DNA of 64,000 bases from Pseudomaricurvus sp033283175 (GCA_033283175.1 JAWMQM010000001.1:620001-684000); one strand, 5' to 3'; shown: positions 55,028 to 64,000, numbered from the stretch's first letter. Notes: generated by a model not told the origin, from the sequence alone. Translations and numbers: made by a program.

Positions 55028-55273
55028 GTGGCCACCAAGAAAAAAGCCGCCGATTTTGAACAGTCCCTGCAGCAGCTGGAAGCGCTGGTGACGGAGATGG
55101 AGAAAGGCGAGCTGAGCCTGGAAGAGAGCCTCGCAGCCTTCGAAGCCGGCATTCGCCTCACCCGCGAGTGCCAGACCCGCCTCACCGAGGCGGAGCAGAA
55201 AGTACAACTCCTGCTGGAAGAACAGGGGCAACTCACCGCCCTCCCTTTTGATGACGACCAGGACCCCGCCTGA
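55028..55273 (+). CDS. xseB: Exodeoxyribonuclease VII small subunit
   Basis: An 81-residue helical protein: FEQSLQQLEALVTEMEKGELSLEESLAAFEAGIRLTRECQ (in parts) is the XseB coiled-coil hairpin that binds XseA. The GTG start at 55028 has GAGG 8 nt upstream and gives VATKKKAADFEQSL, the family N-terminus; the frame open to 54836 would run through the GacA-type palindrome and has no conserved residues. First gene of xseB-ispA-dxs. Confidence 0.93.
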   Translation: MATKKKAADFEQSLQQLEALVTEMEKGELSLEESLAAFEAGIRLTRECQTRLTEAEQKVQLLLEEQGQLTALPFDDDQDPA

Positions 55274-55331
55274 CCGGGCCCTGCCTGACCACCCCCAGCC
55301 AGACTATTACCCCCAGAGTAGACCCGCCCCG

Positions 55332-56219
55332 ATGAATCCGGCCTTTAAAGAGTTTCTGCAGCACAGCCAGCAGCGCTGCGACGCGGCCCTGGCAGCCTGG
55401 ATGGAGCGCGACCACTGCGGCGCCCCGCATCTGCTGGCAGCCATGAAATACAGTCTGCTAAGTGGCGGTAAACGCGTGCGCCCGGTGCTGACCTACGCCA
55501 CGGCCACCGCCGTGGGCGGGATCAATCCCGCCACCGATGCGGCCGCCTGTGCCCTGGAGGCAATCCACGCCTACAGCCTGATCCACGACGACCTGCCGGC
55601 CATGGACGATGACGACCTGCGCCGCGGCCAGCCGACCTGCCACATCGCCTTTGACGAAGCCACCGCCATTCTCGCCGGCGATGGCCTGCAGGCGCTGGCG
55701 TTTGAACTGCTGGCCACCGCACCGGGCATTGAAGCCGTCACCCGTGCCCAGCTGCTGGCACAATTGGCTACTGCCGCCGGGCCCGCCGGTATGGTGGGAG
55801 GCCAGGCCATTGACCTGGCCGCGGTAAACCAGCAGCTGACGCTGGAACAGCTGCAGCACATGCACAACCTCAAGACCGGCGCCCTGATCAGGGCAGCCGT
55901 GCTGATGGGAGCCATCAGCGCCGGCGCCAATGAACAGCAGCTGGCGAGCCTCTCCCGCTACGCTGACGCCATCGGCCTCGCCTTCCAGGTGCAGGACGAT
56001 ATCCTCGATGTGGTGGCCGACACCTCCACCCTGGGCAAGCCGCAGGGCTCTGACATCTCCCACAACAAGCCCACCTATGTCTCACTGCTGGGCCTGGAAG
56101 GTGCACGCGCCAAAGCCCGCGACCTTCTGAATCAGGCCCTGGCCGCCTGCGACAACCTCGGTGAGCAGGCGGAGCAGCTGCGCCAGCTGGCTCACTATGT
56201 GGTCGAGCGCGGCAAGTGA
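55332..56219 (+). CDS. ispA: Farnesyl diphosphate synthase (geranyltranstransferase)
   Basis: A 295-residue polyprenyl synthase making farnesyl diphosphate from IPP and DMAPP/GPP. The two aspartate-rich magnesium sites are DDLPAMDDDDLRRG and DDILDVVAD, with SLLSGGKRVRPVL near the N-terminus and KPTYVSLLGLEGAR late. The start at 55332 gives MNPAFKEFLQHSQQR; the frame extends upstream to 55248 without conservation. It follows xseB by 58 bp and precedes dxs in the canonical order. Confidence 0.95.
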   Translation: MNPAFKEFLQHSQQRCDAALAAWMERDHCGAPHLLAAMKYSLLSGGKRVRPVLTYATATAVGGINPATDAAACALEAIHAYSLIHDDLPAMDDDDLRRGQPTCHIAFDEATAILAGDGLQALAFELLATAPGIEAVTRAQLLAQLATAAGPAGMVGGQAIDLAAVNQQLTLEQLQHMHNLKTGALIRAAVLMGAISAGANEQQLASLSRYADAIGLAFQVQDDILDVVADTSTLGKPQGSDISHNKPTYVSLLGLEGARAKARDLLNQALAACDNLGEQAEQLRQLAHYVVERGK

Positions 56220-56323
56220 AGCGACAGGCCACTTGCCCCCATAAGTGGCATTAACACTAGGCAAGTGGGGTCTATCCCCCTAGAATTCCCCCTCTACCAG
56301 CCCGAAAGCAGCCTGCCAGCCTG

Positions 56324-58228
56324 ATGTTTAAAGAAATCCCCCTGTCCCGGCCAGTTACCCCGCTTCTGGATACCGTTACCACTCCGGAAGATCTGCGCCG
56401 CCTGGAGGAAAAGCAACTGCCGGAGCTGGCACGGGAACTGCGCGAATACCTGCTCTACAGCGTCGGCCAGACCGGTGGGCATTTCGGCGCCGGCCTTGGC
56501 GTAGTGGAGCTGACCATCGCCCTGCACTACTGCTATAACACCCCCGAAGACCGTATCGTCTGGGACGTGGGCCACCAGACCTACCCGCACAAGATTCTCA
56601 CCGGCCGCCGCGAGCAGATGCACAGCATGCGTCAACAGGGTGGCCTGGCGGGCTTTCCCAAGCGCAGCGAGAGCGACTACGACACCTTTGGCGTGGGCCA
56701 CTCCAGCACCTCCATCAGTGCCGCCCTGGGCATGGCGCTGGGATCGGAGATGGCCGGCAGCGACCGCAAGCACGTGGCAGTGATCGGCGACGGCGCCATG
56801 ACCGCCGGTATGGCCTTTGAGGCCCTCAACCACGCGGCACACACGGAAACCGACCTGCTGGTGGTGCTCAACGACAACAACATGTCCATCTCCCGCAACG
56901 TCGGCGGACTGGCCAACTACTTCTCCAAGATCTGGGCCAGCAAGTTCTACACCGGCCTGCGGGAGAACAGCAAACGGGTACTTTCCAAGATTCCACAGGC
57001 GTGGGAGCTGGCCCGTAAAACCGAAGAGCATATGAAAGGCATGGTGTCCCCGGGCACCCTGTTTGAAGAGCTGGGCTTCTATTACATCGGCGCCATCGAC
57101 GGCCACGACCTGGATCGACTCACCCACGACCTGCGTAACCTGCGCGAGCTGCCCGGCCCCAAACTGCTGCACATCATTACCCGCAAGGGCAAAGGCTTTG
57201 TGCCCGCAGAAGAGGACCCGGTGGGCTATCACGCGCTCAACAAGATCGAGCCCAAGCCCAAGGTACAGGTGGCAGCGCCGGTGGCGAAAAAGCCCAAATA
57301 CCAGGATATTTTTGGTCAGTGGCTGTGCGACATGGCCGCCGCTGACGACAAGCTGGTGGCCATCACCCCCGCCATGTGTGAAGGCTCCGGCATGGTGGAA
57401 TTTGCCGAGCGCTATGCCGACCGATTCTACGACGTGGCCATCGCCGAACAACACGCGGTAACCCTGGCGGCAGGCATTGCCTGCGAGGGCCAGAAGCCTG
57501 TGGTAGCGATCTACTCCACCTTCCTGCAGCGCGCCTACGACCAGCTGGTGCACGACGTTGCCATCCAGAACCTGGATGTGACCTTTGCCATCGATCGCGC
57601 CGGCCTGGTGGGTGAAGACGGCCCCACCCACGCCGGCAGCTTCGACCTTAGCTTCCTGCGCTGCATTCCCAACCTGGTGATTGCCGCCCCCAGCGACGAG
57701 AACGAGTGCCGCCTGCTGCTCTCCACCGGATACCAGTTTGCCGGCCCCGCCGCCATTCGCTATCCCCGCGGCACCGGTCCCGGCACCGTGATCGACACCG
57801 ACCTGGCCACCGTGAAGATCGGCAAAGGCCTGCTGCGCCGTCATGGCGAGCGGGTGGCCATCCTCAACTTTGGCACCCTGCTGCCGGCCGCCCTGGAAGC
57901 TGCTGAAGCTCTCAACGCCACGGTCTGCGACATGCGCTTTGTGAAGCCGCTGGATCACGAGCTCATCAGCCAGATGGCTGCCAGCCACGAACTGCTGGTC
58001 ACCCTGGAAGAGAACAGCACCGCCGGTGGTGCCGGCTCTGCAGTCATGGAGTACCTGGCCGAACAGGGTTTCAACACGCCCGTGATGCCTTTTGGCCTGC
58101 CGGACCGCTTTGTGGATCACGGCAAGCATCAGGCGCTGCTGGATGAAGTGGGCCTCAACGCCAGTACCATCATCGAACGGGTGCGCACCCGCCTGGCACC
58201 AATGGGCAGTCGCGCGTCCGCCTCCTGA
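56324..58228 (+). CDS. dxs: 1-deoxy-D-xylulose-5-phosphate synthase
   Basis: A 634-residue thiamine-diphosphate enzyme, first step of the MEP isoprenoid pathway (pyruvate plus glyceraldehyde 3-phosphate). The TPP motif is GDGAMTAGMAFEALNHA...NDNNMSIS; GGHFGAGLGVVELT carries the substrate histidine; AEQHAVTLAAG and HDVAIQNLDVTFAIDRAG (in parts) are in the transketolase domain. Length is normal. It completes the xseB-ispA-dxs cluster. Confidence 0.97.
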   Translation: MFKEIPLSRPVTPLLDTVTTPEDLRRLEEKQLPELARELREYLLYSVGQTGGHFGAGLGVVELTIALHYCYNTPEDRIVWDVGHQTYPHKILTGRREQMHSMRQQGGLAGFPKRSESDYDTFGVGHSSTSISAALGMALGSEMAGSDRKHVAVIGDGAMTAGMAFEALNHAAHTETDLLVVLNDNNMSISRNVGGLANYFSKIWASKFYTGLRENSKRVLSKIPQAWELARKTEEHMKGMVSPGTLFEELGFYYIGAIDGHDLDRLTHDLRNLRELPGPKLLHIITRKGKGFVPAEEDPVGYHALNKIEPKPKVQVAAPVAKKPKYQDIFGQWLCDMAAADDKLVAITPAMCEGSGMVEFAERYADRFYDVAIAEQHAVTLAAGIACEGQKPVVAIYSTFLQRAYDQLVHDVAIQNLDVTFAIDRAGLVGEDGPTHAGSFDLSFLRCIPNLVIAAPSDENECRLLLSTGYQFAGPAAIRYPRGTGPGTVIDTDLATVKIGKGLLRRHGERVAILNFGTLLPAALEAAEALNATVCDMRFVKPLDHELISQMAASHELLVTLEENSTAGGAGSAVMEYLAEQGFNTPVMPFGLPDRFVDHGKHQALLDEVGLNASTIIERVRTRLAPMGSRASAS

Positions 58229-58277
58229 GCCCCTGAAACACCCCCAACCCTGCACGCTGAACCCCCAAGGAGTTGCC

Positions 58278-59171
58278 ATGCCCTGGCTGCAATTGCGAGT
58301 CGACACCAGCCGCCAACAGGCCGAAGCGGTTGAAGATGCCCTGCTGGCCGCCGGCGCGGTTTCCGTCACCTTGCAGGACAACGCCGACCAACCCATTCTG
58401 GAGCCGGCACTGGGTGAAACTCCACTGTGGGACCAGACCCGGGTTACGGCACTGTTCGACGCCAGCGTCGATACCGACATTGCCACCCACATTGCCAGCA
58501 GCGTATTGGGCACGGCCCTGCCCCAACACCAGTGGGAGCAGCTGGAAGATCGCGACTGGGAGCGGGAGTGGATGCAGAACTACCACCCCATTCACTGCGG
58601 CGGCGATCTGTGGATCTGCCCCAGCTGGCTGGAGCCACCGGAGCCAAAGGCGGTCAACCTGATGCTGGACCCGGGACTGGCCTTCGGCACCGGCACCCAC
58701 CCTACCACCTTCATGTGCCTGCAGTGGCTGGCGCAGCAGTCCGACCTGCAGAACACCAGCGTGATCGACTTTGGCTGTGGCTCCGGCATCCTCGGCATTG
58801 CCGCCCTGTTACTGGGCTCCGATAAAGTCACCGGCACCGACATTGATCCCCAGGCCCTGATCGCCAGCGAAGAGAATGCCCGTCGCAACGGCATTGCACC
58901 GGAGCGCTTTCCGGTATGCCTGCCGCAGGACTGCCCACCGGCACCGGCGGATATTGTGCTGGCCAACATTCTGGCAGGCCCGTTGGTGGAACTGGCGCCC
59001 ACCCTCAGCGACCTGACCGCCGCCGGCGGCCGACTCTGCCTGTCCGGTATTCTCGCCACCCAGGCGGAGACCGTGATGGCCGCCTATCAACCCTGGTTTG
59101 AGTTCGATGCCCCGCGCCTGCAGGAGGAGTGGGTCTGTCTCAGCGCCCGCAAACGCGCGACGGCTGAATAA
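58278..59171 (+). CDS. prmA: Ribosomal protein L11 methyltransferase
   Basis: A 297-residue SAM-dependent methyltransferase. The N-terminal L11-binding domain (MPWLQLRVDTSRQQAEAVEDALLAAGAVSVTLQD, in parts) is followed by the SAM motif VIDFGCGSGILGIAALLLG, the acidic loop GTDIDPQAL and motif IV NILAGPLVELAPTL. AAGGAG lies 5 nt before the ATG. In Pseudomonas-like genomes prmA is followed by the DUF3426 gene, dusB, fis and purH, as here. Confidence 0.95.
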   Translation: MPWLQLRVDTSRQQAEAVEDALLAAGAVSVTLQDNADQPILEPALGETPLWDQTRVTALFDASVDTDIATHIASSVLGTALPQHQWEQLEDRDWEREWMQNYHPIHCGGDLWICPSWLEPPEPKAVNLMLDPGLAFGTGTHPTTFMCLQWLAQQSDLQNTSVIDFGCGSGILGIAALLLGSDKVTGTDIDPQALIASEENARRNGIAPERFPVCLPQDCPPAPADIVLANILAGPLVELAPTLSDLTAAGGRLCLSGILATQAETVMAAYQPWFEFDAPRLQEEWVCLSARKRATAE

Positions 59172-59291
59172 GCTCCGAAACAGGCTACCAGATCATAGAT
59201 CGCGGCAGCCGCCCGCGGCATCTGTTTACCCCCGTCAGAGGAAGGACTAAACTCTGCCGCTGCCGATAATCTCCAGGGAACTTTCAAGCGC

Positions 59292-60668
59292 ATGGCCGAG
59301 CGGATCACCTGCTGCCCCCATTGCAGCACCTCCTTTCGCGTTACCGATGCCCAGCTGCAAACCGCCAAGGGCGCGGTGCGCTGTGGCTCCTGCCTGCAAA
59401 TTTTTCGCGCACTGGATCACCTGGAGCAGAGCCCTGCTGACACACAGGCCAAGGCGCAAGCCGCTGCTACCAACGCCTTCACGCCCGACGACGACTTTAC
59501 CCCTGACAACGGCCAGCAGGCCTCCGCCACCACCGGCGGCGACCGCTTTGACCCCCATCGCTGGGACGATGCCTACGAAGACTCCGGCGCTGACGACCAT
59601 CTCGACCTGGATGACGATGAGCTTATCTCAGACGACATGGACAAAGGCGACAGCGATGGCTTGCATCTCGGCGAACTGAGCGACGCCTTCCTCGAGGAGG
59701 CACAAGGGCGCAAAGGATCCCTGTTCGATCGTCCCGCGAAAATGCGGGAAACCCGCAACGATGACCACTCGGACGAATCCTGGGCACTCAACCTGCTGGA
59801 GGAGATCGAAGGGGAAGACGAGACCCCGGCACAGGAGTCCCACGACGACACGCTCTCACTGCAGCACCAATTCCGTGACAGCAGCGAACAGGACGACTTC
59901 CACAGCCCGACAGATTTCGGTGAGCTGACCACCTTCGGCACAGAAGCGAACGACGATGACGACCTCCTCGACTACGATCGCAATGACACCGGCAGCTTTC
60001 ACACCGACGAGGAGGAAGACGATCACCTGCTGCAGGAATTGGGTGAGTCGCACCGCGACGACGAACCCCTCTTCCGCCTCGCCGGCGACCCCGAACCGCG
60101 CCCCGACACCTCAGAGCGCACATCGTTTGTGGACGCCATTGCACCGGCGCCGGTGGAGATGGACTGGCACCCTCCCACCTCCGCCTGGCCAAAGCGGTTA
60201 CTGTGGGGCAGCCTGAGCCTGCTGGCCCTGCTGACACTGGCGGCGCAGTACGGCTGGTATCGCTTCGACGACCTCAGTCGCCAGCAGCCCTGGCGCAACG
60301 TCTACGCTCAGGCCTGCCCGCTGATCGGTTGCCAGCTGCCTTCGCTCTACGCTCCCGAGAAGGTCAAGGCCTACAATCTGGTGGTGCGCAGCCATCCCCG
60401 TACCCAGGGCGCCCTGGTGGTGGACAGCATCCTGCTCAACACCGCCGGTTTTGAGCAGCCCTTCCCCGATTTCGTACTGGCCTTCAGCAGCCTCCATGGC
60501 GAGCAACTGGCAGCCCGTCGCTTCACCCCGCGTGAGTATCTGGGCGGTGAACTGGCTGGCGCCACCATGATGCCAGCCGGACAGCCGGTGCACATTTCGC
60601 TGGAGCTGGTTGACCCTGGCGCCGACGCCGTCAACTACACCGCACACATCCCCACCGACACCCCCTGA
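59292..60668 (+). CDS. Zinc-ribbon membrane protein with DUF3426 domain
   Basis: A 458-residue protein: an MJ0042-type zinc ribbon at residues 5-43 (CPHC and CGSC), a long acidic disordered middle (about residues 60-280, many Asp/Glu and DDDD runs), a single membrane helix at about 303-323 (LLWGSLSLLALLTLAAQYGWY) and a C-terminal DUF3426 domain of about 120 residues with CPLIGCQLP. Conserved between prmA and dusB in many gammaproteobacteria, but its function is unknown. The acidic stretch is unusually long and variable among species (inference). Confidence 0.9.
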   Translation: MAERITCCPHCSTSFRVTDAQLQTAKGAVRCGSCLQIFRALDHLEQSPADTQAKAQAAATNAFTPDDDFTPDNGQQASATTGGDRFDPHRWDDAYEDSGADDHLDLDDDELISDDMDKGDSDGLHLGELSDAFLEEAQGRKGSLFDRPAKMRETRNDDHSDESWALNLLEEIEGEDETPAQESHDDTLSLQHQFRDSSEQDDFHSPTDFGELTTFGTEANDDDDLLDYDRNDTGSFHTDEEEDDHLLQELGESHRDDEPLFRLAGDPEPRPDTSERTSFVDAIAPAPVEMDWHPPTSAWPKRLLWGSLSLLALLTLAAQYGWYRFDDLSRQQPWRNVYAQACPLIGCQLPSLYAPEKVKAYNLVVRSHPRTQGALVVDSILLNTAGFEQPFPDFVLAFSSLHGEQLAARRFTPREYLGGELAGATMMPAGQPVHISLELVDPGADAVNYTAHIPTDTP

Positions 60669-60809
60669 GCCCCATAAAAACAGCGCGCAGGGCGGTCAAA
60701 TTTGCCCTGCCGGCAACCTCCTGTGGGGCACTTCCGGCAGGGGCAAGGAATGTCTATTTTCCCGCCCCTGTCAACGCCTATTTTTTCAGCAATCTGTGCA
60801 AATTGTGCT

Positions 60810-60838
60810 TTTAAAGCAGCGCTTATCGCGGGTATCAT
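60810..60838 (+). promoter_or_regulatory. Predicted dusB-fis promoter
   Basis: TTTAAA (60810-60815) and TATCAT (60833-60838) with a 17-bp spacer match the sigma-70 consensus at four and five positions. The start site would be near 60845, giving a 98-nt leader. An inverted repeat (TTGCCCTGCCGG pairing with CCGGCAGGGGCAA, about 60702-60746) lies just upstream. Confidence 0.45.
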
Positions 60839-60942
60839 AGCCCCCCTTTCTGAACCGCCCCGGCTCGCAACAGCGCCCCGGTGGTCAGTCAGACAGTTCG
60901 AAAAAGCGGCTCACACCGCACTGGTTACACTTGGGGTGCATC

Positions 60943-61932
60943 TTGTTTCATATCGGTCCTTACCACATTGAAAAGCAGGTGGTATTGGCGCCCATGGCGG
61001 GCGTAACCGATCGCCCTTTCCGGCAGTTGTGCCGGCAACAGGGGGCAGGACTGGTGGTCTCCGAGATGGTCACCAGCGACACCAGCCTCTGGCACAGCCG
61101 CAAATCGCAGACCCGACTCAACCACAGTGGCGAGGCCGAACCCCGCTCCGTGCAGATCGCCGGTGGCGATCCGGCCATGATGGCCGAGGCCGCCCGCATG
61201 AACGTCGAGCGTGGCGCCCAGATTATCGACATCAATATGGGCTGCCCCGCGAAAAAGGTCTGCAAGAAAGCCGCCGGTTCGGCGCTGCTGCGTGACGAGC
61301 AACTGGTGGCCGACATCCTCGGTGCGGTTACCGCCGCCGTGGACGTGCCGGTGACACTGAAGATTCGCACCGGCTGGAGCCCGGACCAACGCAACGGCGT
61401 GCGCATTGCGCGTATCGCCGAGGAGAGCGGCATCTCTGCCCTCGCCGTGCACGGCCGCACCCGCGCCTGCGCCTACAAGGGCGAGGCCGAATACGACACT
61501 ATTGCCGCCATTGTCGATGCCGTGACCATTCCGGTGATTGCCAATGGTGATATCGATTCACCCATGAAGGCCCGCGAGGTGCTGCAACGCACCGGCGCGC
61601 AGGCGGTCATGGTGGGGCGTGCTGCTCAGGGCAGGCCCTGGATTTTCAGGGAAATTACCCATTTCCTGACGACCGGAGAAACTCTGCAGCCGCCAACGGC
61701 TGAAGAGGTCCGGTCAATTTTGCTGGCTCATCTGCGTGAGCTGCACCACTTCTACGGTGACTTTATGGGCGCAAGAATCGCCCGCAAGCACGTCGGGTGG
61801 TACCTGAAAACCCTCGCCGGAAGCGAGAGTTTTCGCCAGACATTCAATCACATTGAAAATGCTCAAGAGCAATACGCCAGCGTTCAGAATTTTTTTGAAC
61901 AGCTGATAACGAAAGAGGACAAAGCGGCATGA
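60943..61932 (+). CDS. dusB: tRNA-dihydrouridine synthase B
   Basis: A 329-residue flavoprotein reducing uridine to dihydrouridine in the tRNA D-loop (U17 in E. coli). Blocks IEKQVVLAPMAGVTDRPFRQLC, IDINMGCPAKKVCKKAAGSALL with the catalytic cysteine, VTLKIRTGWSPDQRNGV and HGRTRACAYKGEAEYD are in the Dus order. The start TTG at 60943 (GGGGTG upstream) gives MFHIGPYHIEKQ, matching the E. coli length; a TTG at 60931 is possible. Its stop overlaps fis by 4 bp. Confidence 0.95.
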   Translation: MFHIGPYHIEKQVVLAPMAGVTDRPFRQLCRQQGAGLVVSEMVTSDTSLWHSRKSQTRLNHSGEAEPRSVQIAGGDPAMMAEAARMNVERGAQIIDINMGCPAKKVCKKAAGSALLRDEQLVADILGAVTAAVDVPVTLKIRTGWSPDQRNGVRIARIAEESGISALAVHGRTRACAYKGEAEYDTIAAIVDAVTIPVIANGDIDSPMKAREVLQRTGAQAVMVGRAAQGRPWIFREITHFLTTGETLQPPTAEEVRSILLAHLRELHHFYGDFMGARIARKHVGWYLKTLAGSESFRQTFNHIENAQEQYASVQNFFEQLITKEDKAA

Positions 61933-62240
61933 ACACTGCTGAAGCGCTAATGGCTGATGCGCCAATTGAACTGACCAGCCCGATCACCGAACCCACTCCT
62001 GCTGCCAGCCAGAACCAGTCGCTGCGTGACTGCGTGGAGCAGGCGATGAGCAACTACTTCAAGCACCTGGACGGCCAGTCTGTCAGTGCCGTCTACGACC
62101 TGGTCATGGCGGAAGTGGAAGCACCGATGCTGGAAGTGGTCATGAAGTACACCCGTCACAACCAGACCAAGGCAGCACAGGTACTGGGTCTCAACCGTGG
62201 TACCCTGCGCAAGAAACTGAAGCAGTACGGCCTGCTGTAA
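61929..62240 (+). CDS. fis: DNA-binding protein Fis
   Basis: A 103-residue nucleoid protein that bends DNA and stimulates rRNA transcription. The C-terminal HTH reads NQTKAAQVLGLNRGTLRKKLKQYGLL, as in Fis, with the N-terminal beta-hairpin arms ahead. The ATGA overlap with dusB is the usual arrangement in gammaproteobacteria. Confidence 0.96.
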   Translation: MNTAEALMADAPIELTSPITEPTPAASQNQSLRDCVEQAMSNYFKHLDGQSVSAVYDLVMAEVEAPMLEVVMKYTRHNQTKAAQVLGLNRGTLRKKLKQYGLL

Positions 62241-62263
62241 GACAGCAACACGCCATTTTGCGG

Positions 62264-62288
62264 GAAGGGTGAGCATGTCTCGCCCTTC
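62264..62288 (+). terminator. Terminator-like hairpin after fis
   Basis: GAAGGGTGAG and CTCGCCCTTC pair over 10 bp with one G-U wobble and a 5-base loop, 24 bp after the fis stop codon. A short, imperfect T-tract (TTCGTTT) follows. Confidence 0.6.
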
Positions 62289-62420
62289 TTCGTTTAAAAC
62301 ACAAGCGTAAAGCAGTAACGAATTCCCAAAGAGGTCTGATGTTCGATAAGGGCCGCTCGCTGAGCCACACTTATTCAACATCCGCCTTCGACTCTGTAAC
62401 TTTCGACAACGGAAGCACCC

Positions 62421-63995
62421 ATGACTCAACTTGTTAAGGTTCAGCGCGCTCTCATCAGTGTCTCTGACAAAACCGGCATCGTGGAATTTGCCCAGGCCCT
62501 GAATGGCTTCGGCGTGGAAATTCTCTCCACTGGCGGCACCTACCGCCTGCTCAAGGACAATGGCGTCCCGGCAGTGGAAGTGTCCGACTACACCGGATTC
62601 CCGGAAATGATGGACGGCCGCGTCAAAACCCTGCACCCAAAAGTGCACGGCGGCATCCTCGGCCGTCGCGGCACCGATGACGCCGTCATGGGCGAGCACG
62701 GTATCAAGCCCATCGACATGGTTGTGGTCAACCTCTACCCCTTCAAGGCCACCGTTGCCGACCCCAACTGTGACCTGCCCACCGCCATCGAAAACATCGA
62801 CATCGGCGGCCCGACCATGGTGCGTTCCGCCGCCAAGAACCACAAAGATGTGGCCATTGTGGTGAACGCCAGCAGTTACGACACCGTTCTTGAAGAGATG
62901 AACGCCAACAGCGGCGCCCTCTGCTACGAGACCCGCTACGACCTGATGGTGCAGGCGTTTGAACACACCGCCCAGTACGACGGCATGATCGCCAACCACT
63001 TCGGCGCCCGCAACACCGCCAACGTGGCCCGTGCCTTCCCCAACACCTACAGCGTGCAGTACGAGCTGGCGCAGGAGATGCGCTACGGCGAGAACCCGCA
63101 CCAGCAAGCGGCCTTCTATGTCGAAGCCGACGCACCGGAGGCCTCGGTTGCCACTGCCACCCAGATCCAGGGCAAGGAGCTGTCGTTCAACAACGTGGCC
63201 GACACCGACGCCGCGCTGGAAACCGTCAAGCTGTTCGACGAACCGGCCTGTGTTATCGTCAAGCACGCCAACCCCTGTGGGGTGGCCGTAGCCGCCGACA
63301 TCAAGACCGCCTACGAGCTGGCGTTTGCCACCGATCCTGAATCCGCTTTCGGCGGCATCATCGCCTTCAACCGCGAGCTGGACGCCGAGACCGCACAGCT
63401 GATCGTCGACAAGCAGTTCTCCGAAGTGATCATTGCGCCGAAAGTTTCCGCGGCGGCGGCCGAAGCCGTTTCCGCCAAGAAAAACGTGCGCCTGCTGGAG
63501 TGTGGCGAATGGGGCGCCGAACGCCCCACCGCATTCGACTACAAGCGCGTTAACGGCGGCCTGCTGATCCAGGAAAAAGACAACGGCATGGTCAACAAGG
63601 CCGACCTGAAAGTGGTCACCAAAGTACAGCCAACCGATGCCCAAATGGACGAACTGCTGTTTGCCTGGAAGGTGGCCAAGATGGTCAAGTCCAACGCCAT
63701 CATCTACGCCAAAGACGGCCGTACCATCGGTGTGGGCGCCGGCCAGATGAGCCGCGTGAACTCCGCCCGCATTGCCGCCATCAAGGCCGAGCACGCCGGT
63801 CTGGAAGTGAAAGGCGCGGTGATGGCCTCCGACGCGTTCTTCCCCTTCCGCGACGGTATCGACAACGCCGCCAAGGTGGGCATCAGTGCCGTCATCCAGC
63901 CAGGCGGTTCCATGCGCGACGACGAGGTGATCGCTGCCGCGGATGAGCACGGTATGGCGATGGTGTTTACCGGAATGCGTCACTTCCGTCACTGA
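62421..63995 (+). CDS. purH: Bifunctional AICAR formyltransferase / IMP cyclohydrolase
   Basis: A 524-residue enzyme for the last two steps of IMP synthesis. The N-terminal IMP cyclohydrolase part has LSTGGTYRLLKDNGVPAVEV and GRVKTLHPKVHGGIL; the C-terminal AICAR transformylase part has YGENPHQQAAFY, VKHANPCGVAVA and SDAFFPFRDGIDNAAKVG, ending MRHFRH. The gene is complete and stops 5 bp before the window ends. In the family order purD follows, outside the window. Confidence 0.97.
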   Translation: MTQLVKVQRALISVSDKTGIVEFAQALNGFGVEILSTGGTYRLLKDNGVPAVEVSDYTGFPEMMDGRVKTLHPKVHGGILGRRGTDDAVMGEHGIKPIDMVVVNLYPFKATVADPNCDLPTAIENIDIGGPTMVRSAAKNHKDVAIVVNASSYDTVLEEMNANSGALCYETRYDLMVQAFEHTAQYDGMIANHFGARNTANVARAFPNTYSVQYELAQEMRYGENPHQQAAFYVEADAPEASVATATQIQGKELSFNNVADTDAALETVKLFDEPACVIVKHANPCGVAVAADIKTAYELAFATDPESAFGGIIAFNRELDAETAQLIVDKQFSEVIIAPKVSAAAAEAVSAKKNVRLLECGEWGAERPTAFDYKRVNGGLLIQEKDNGMVNKADLKVVTKVQPTDAQMDELLFAWKVAKMVKSNAIIYAKDGRTIGVGAGQMSRVNSARIAAIKAEHAGLEVKGAVMASDAFFPFRDGIDNAAKVGISAVIQPGGSMRDDEVIAAADEHGMAMVFTGMRHFRH

Positions 63996-64000
63996 GTTTG

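Noticed and set aside
56294..58513. Minus-strand open frame of 739 codons antisense to dxs
   Set aside because: dxs on the plus strand has all catalytic motifs; the antisense translation has shadow composition and no motif.
61947..63992. Minus-strand open frame of 681 codons antisense to fis and purH
   Set aside because: It spans two conserved genes and the gap between them, with low-complexity His/Gly/Val composition.

Overview
The window is a continuous stretch of GC-rich (about 60% by eye) bacterial chromosome, densely packed on both strands, with no insertion sequence, phage gene, CRISPR array, rRNA or tRNA that I can see. The right-hand block prmA / DUF3426 gene / dusB-fis / purH, the xseB-ispA-dxs cluster, the ectoine operon with its own aspartokinase and EctR, and the agmatinase plus carboxyspermidine polyamine route all point to a marine or halotolerant gammaproteobacterium of the Pseudomonadales/Cellvibrionales type. 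This is inferred from gene content; no 16S or marker search was possible.

Layout, left to right. 1-8.1 kb: the 3' end of an AraC-type regulator, convergent with a five-gene minus-strand beta-oxidation operon (two 600-residue acyl-CoA dehydrogenases flanking a FadB-like hydratase/dehydrogenase, a thiolase and a MaoC hydratase). 8.1-8.5 kb: a gene-free segment with REP-like elements and a 7-bp tandem repeat. 8.5-25.8 kb: mixed housekeeping and envelope genes (FmdB-like protein, Wzz-like protein, beta-hydroxyacid dehydrogenase, PQQ-type sugar dehydrogenase lipoprotein, ferritin, LOG-type protein coupled to a Na/Pi cotransporter, small secreted proteins, hydrolase, sterol-desaturase-like protein, Na+/H+ antiporter, a large hybrid histidine kinase and a 2OG-Fe(II) oxygenase). 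26-29.5 kb: a RoxA-like di-haem cytochrome translationally coupled to a periplasmic catalase-fold protein. 29.5-33 kb: dispersed repeats, a diguanylate cyclase and a class 3 lipase.

32.9-40.1 kb is the osmolyte region: ectA-ectB-ectC-ask, then an unusual TPR/coiled-coil membrane protein and an SSS-family transporter on the minus strand, and ectR divergently on the plus strand, with EctR-type palindromes over the predicted ect promoter. 40.1-43.8 kb is a tightly coupled trio: M42 peptidase, RimK-like ATP-grasp ligase and a GNAT/C39-peptidase fusion. 44-50 kb holds a complete arginine-to-spermidine route (speA, speB, carboxyspermidine dehydrogenase and decarboxylase) interrupted by a bacteriohaemerythrin gene with an FNR-like box. 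The ectoine and carboxyspermidine routes both consume L-aspartate semialdehyde.

50-64 kb: fbp, a CinA-N-domain protein, a cytochrome c, an unknown secreted protein, an HNH nuclease, then a gene-free stretch that carries what I read as a CsrB/RsmZ-family small RNA (eight GGA motifs, Rho-independent terminator, GacA/UvrY-type palindrome upstream), followed by xseB-ispA-dxs, prmA, the DUF3426 gene, dusB-fis and purH, which is complete and ends 5 bases before the window edge.

The observations most worth following are the CsrB/RsmZ-like RNA, the RimK/C39/M42 trio, the RoxA-like plus catalase-like pair, and the extra membrane TPR gene in the ectoine operon.
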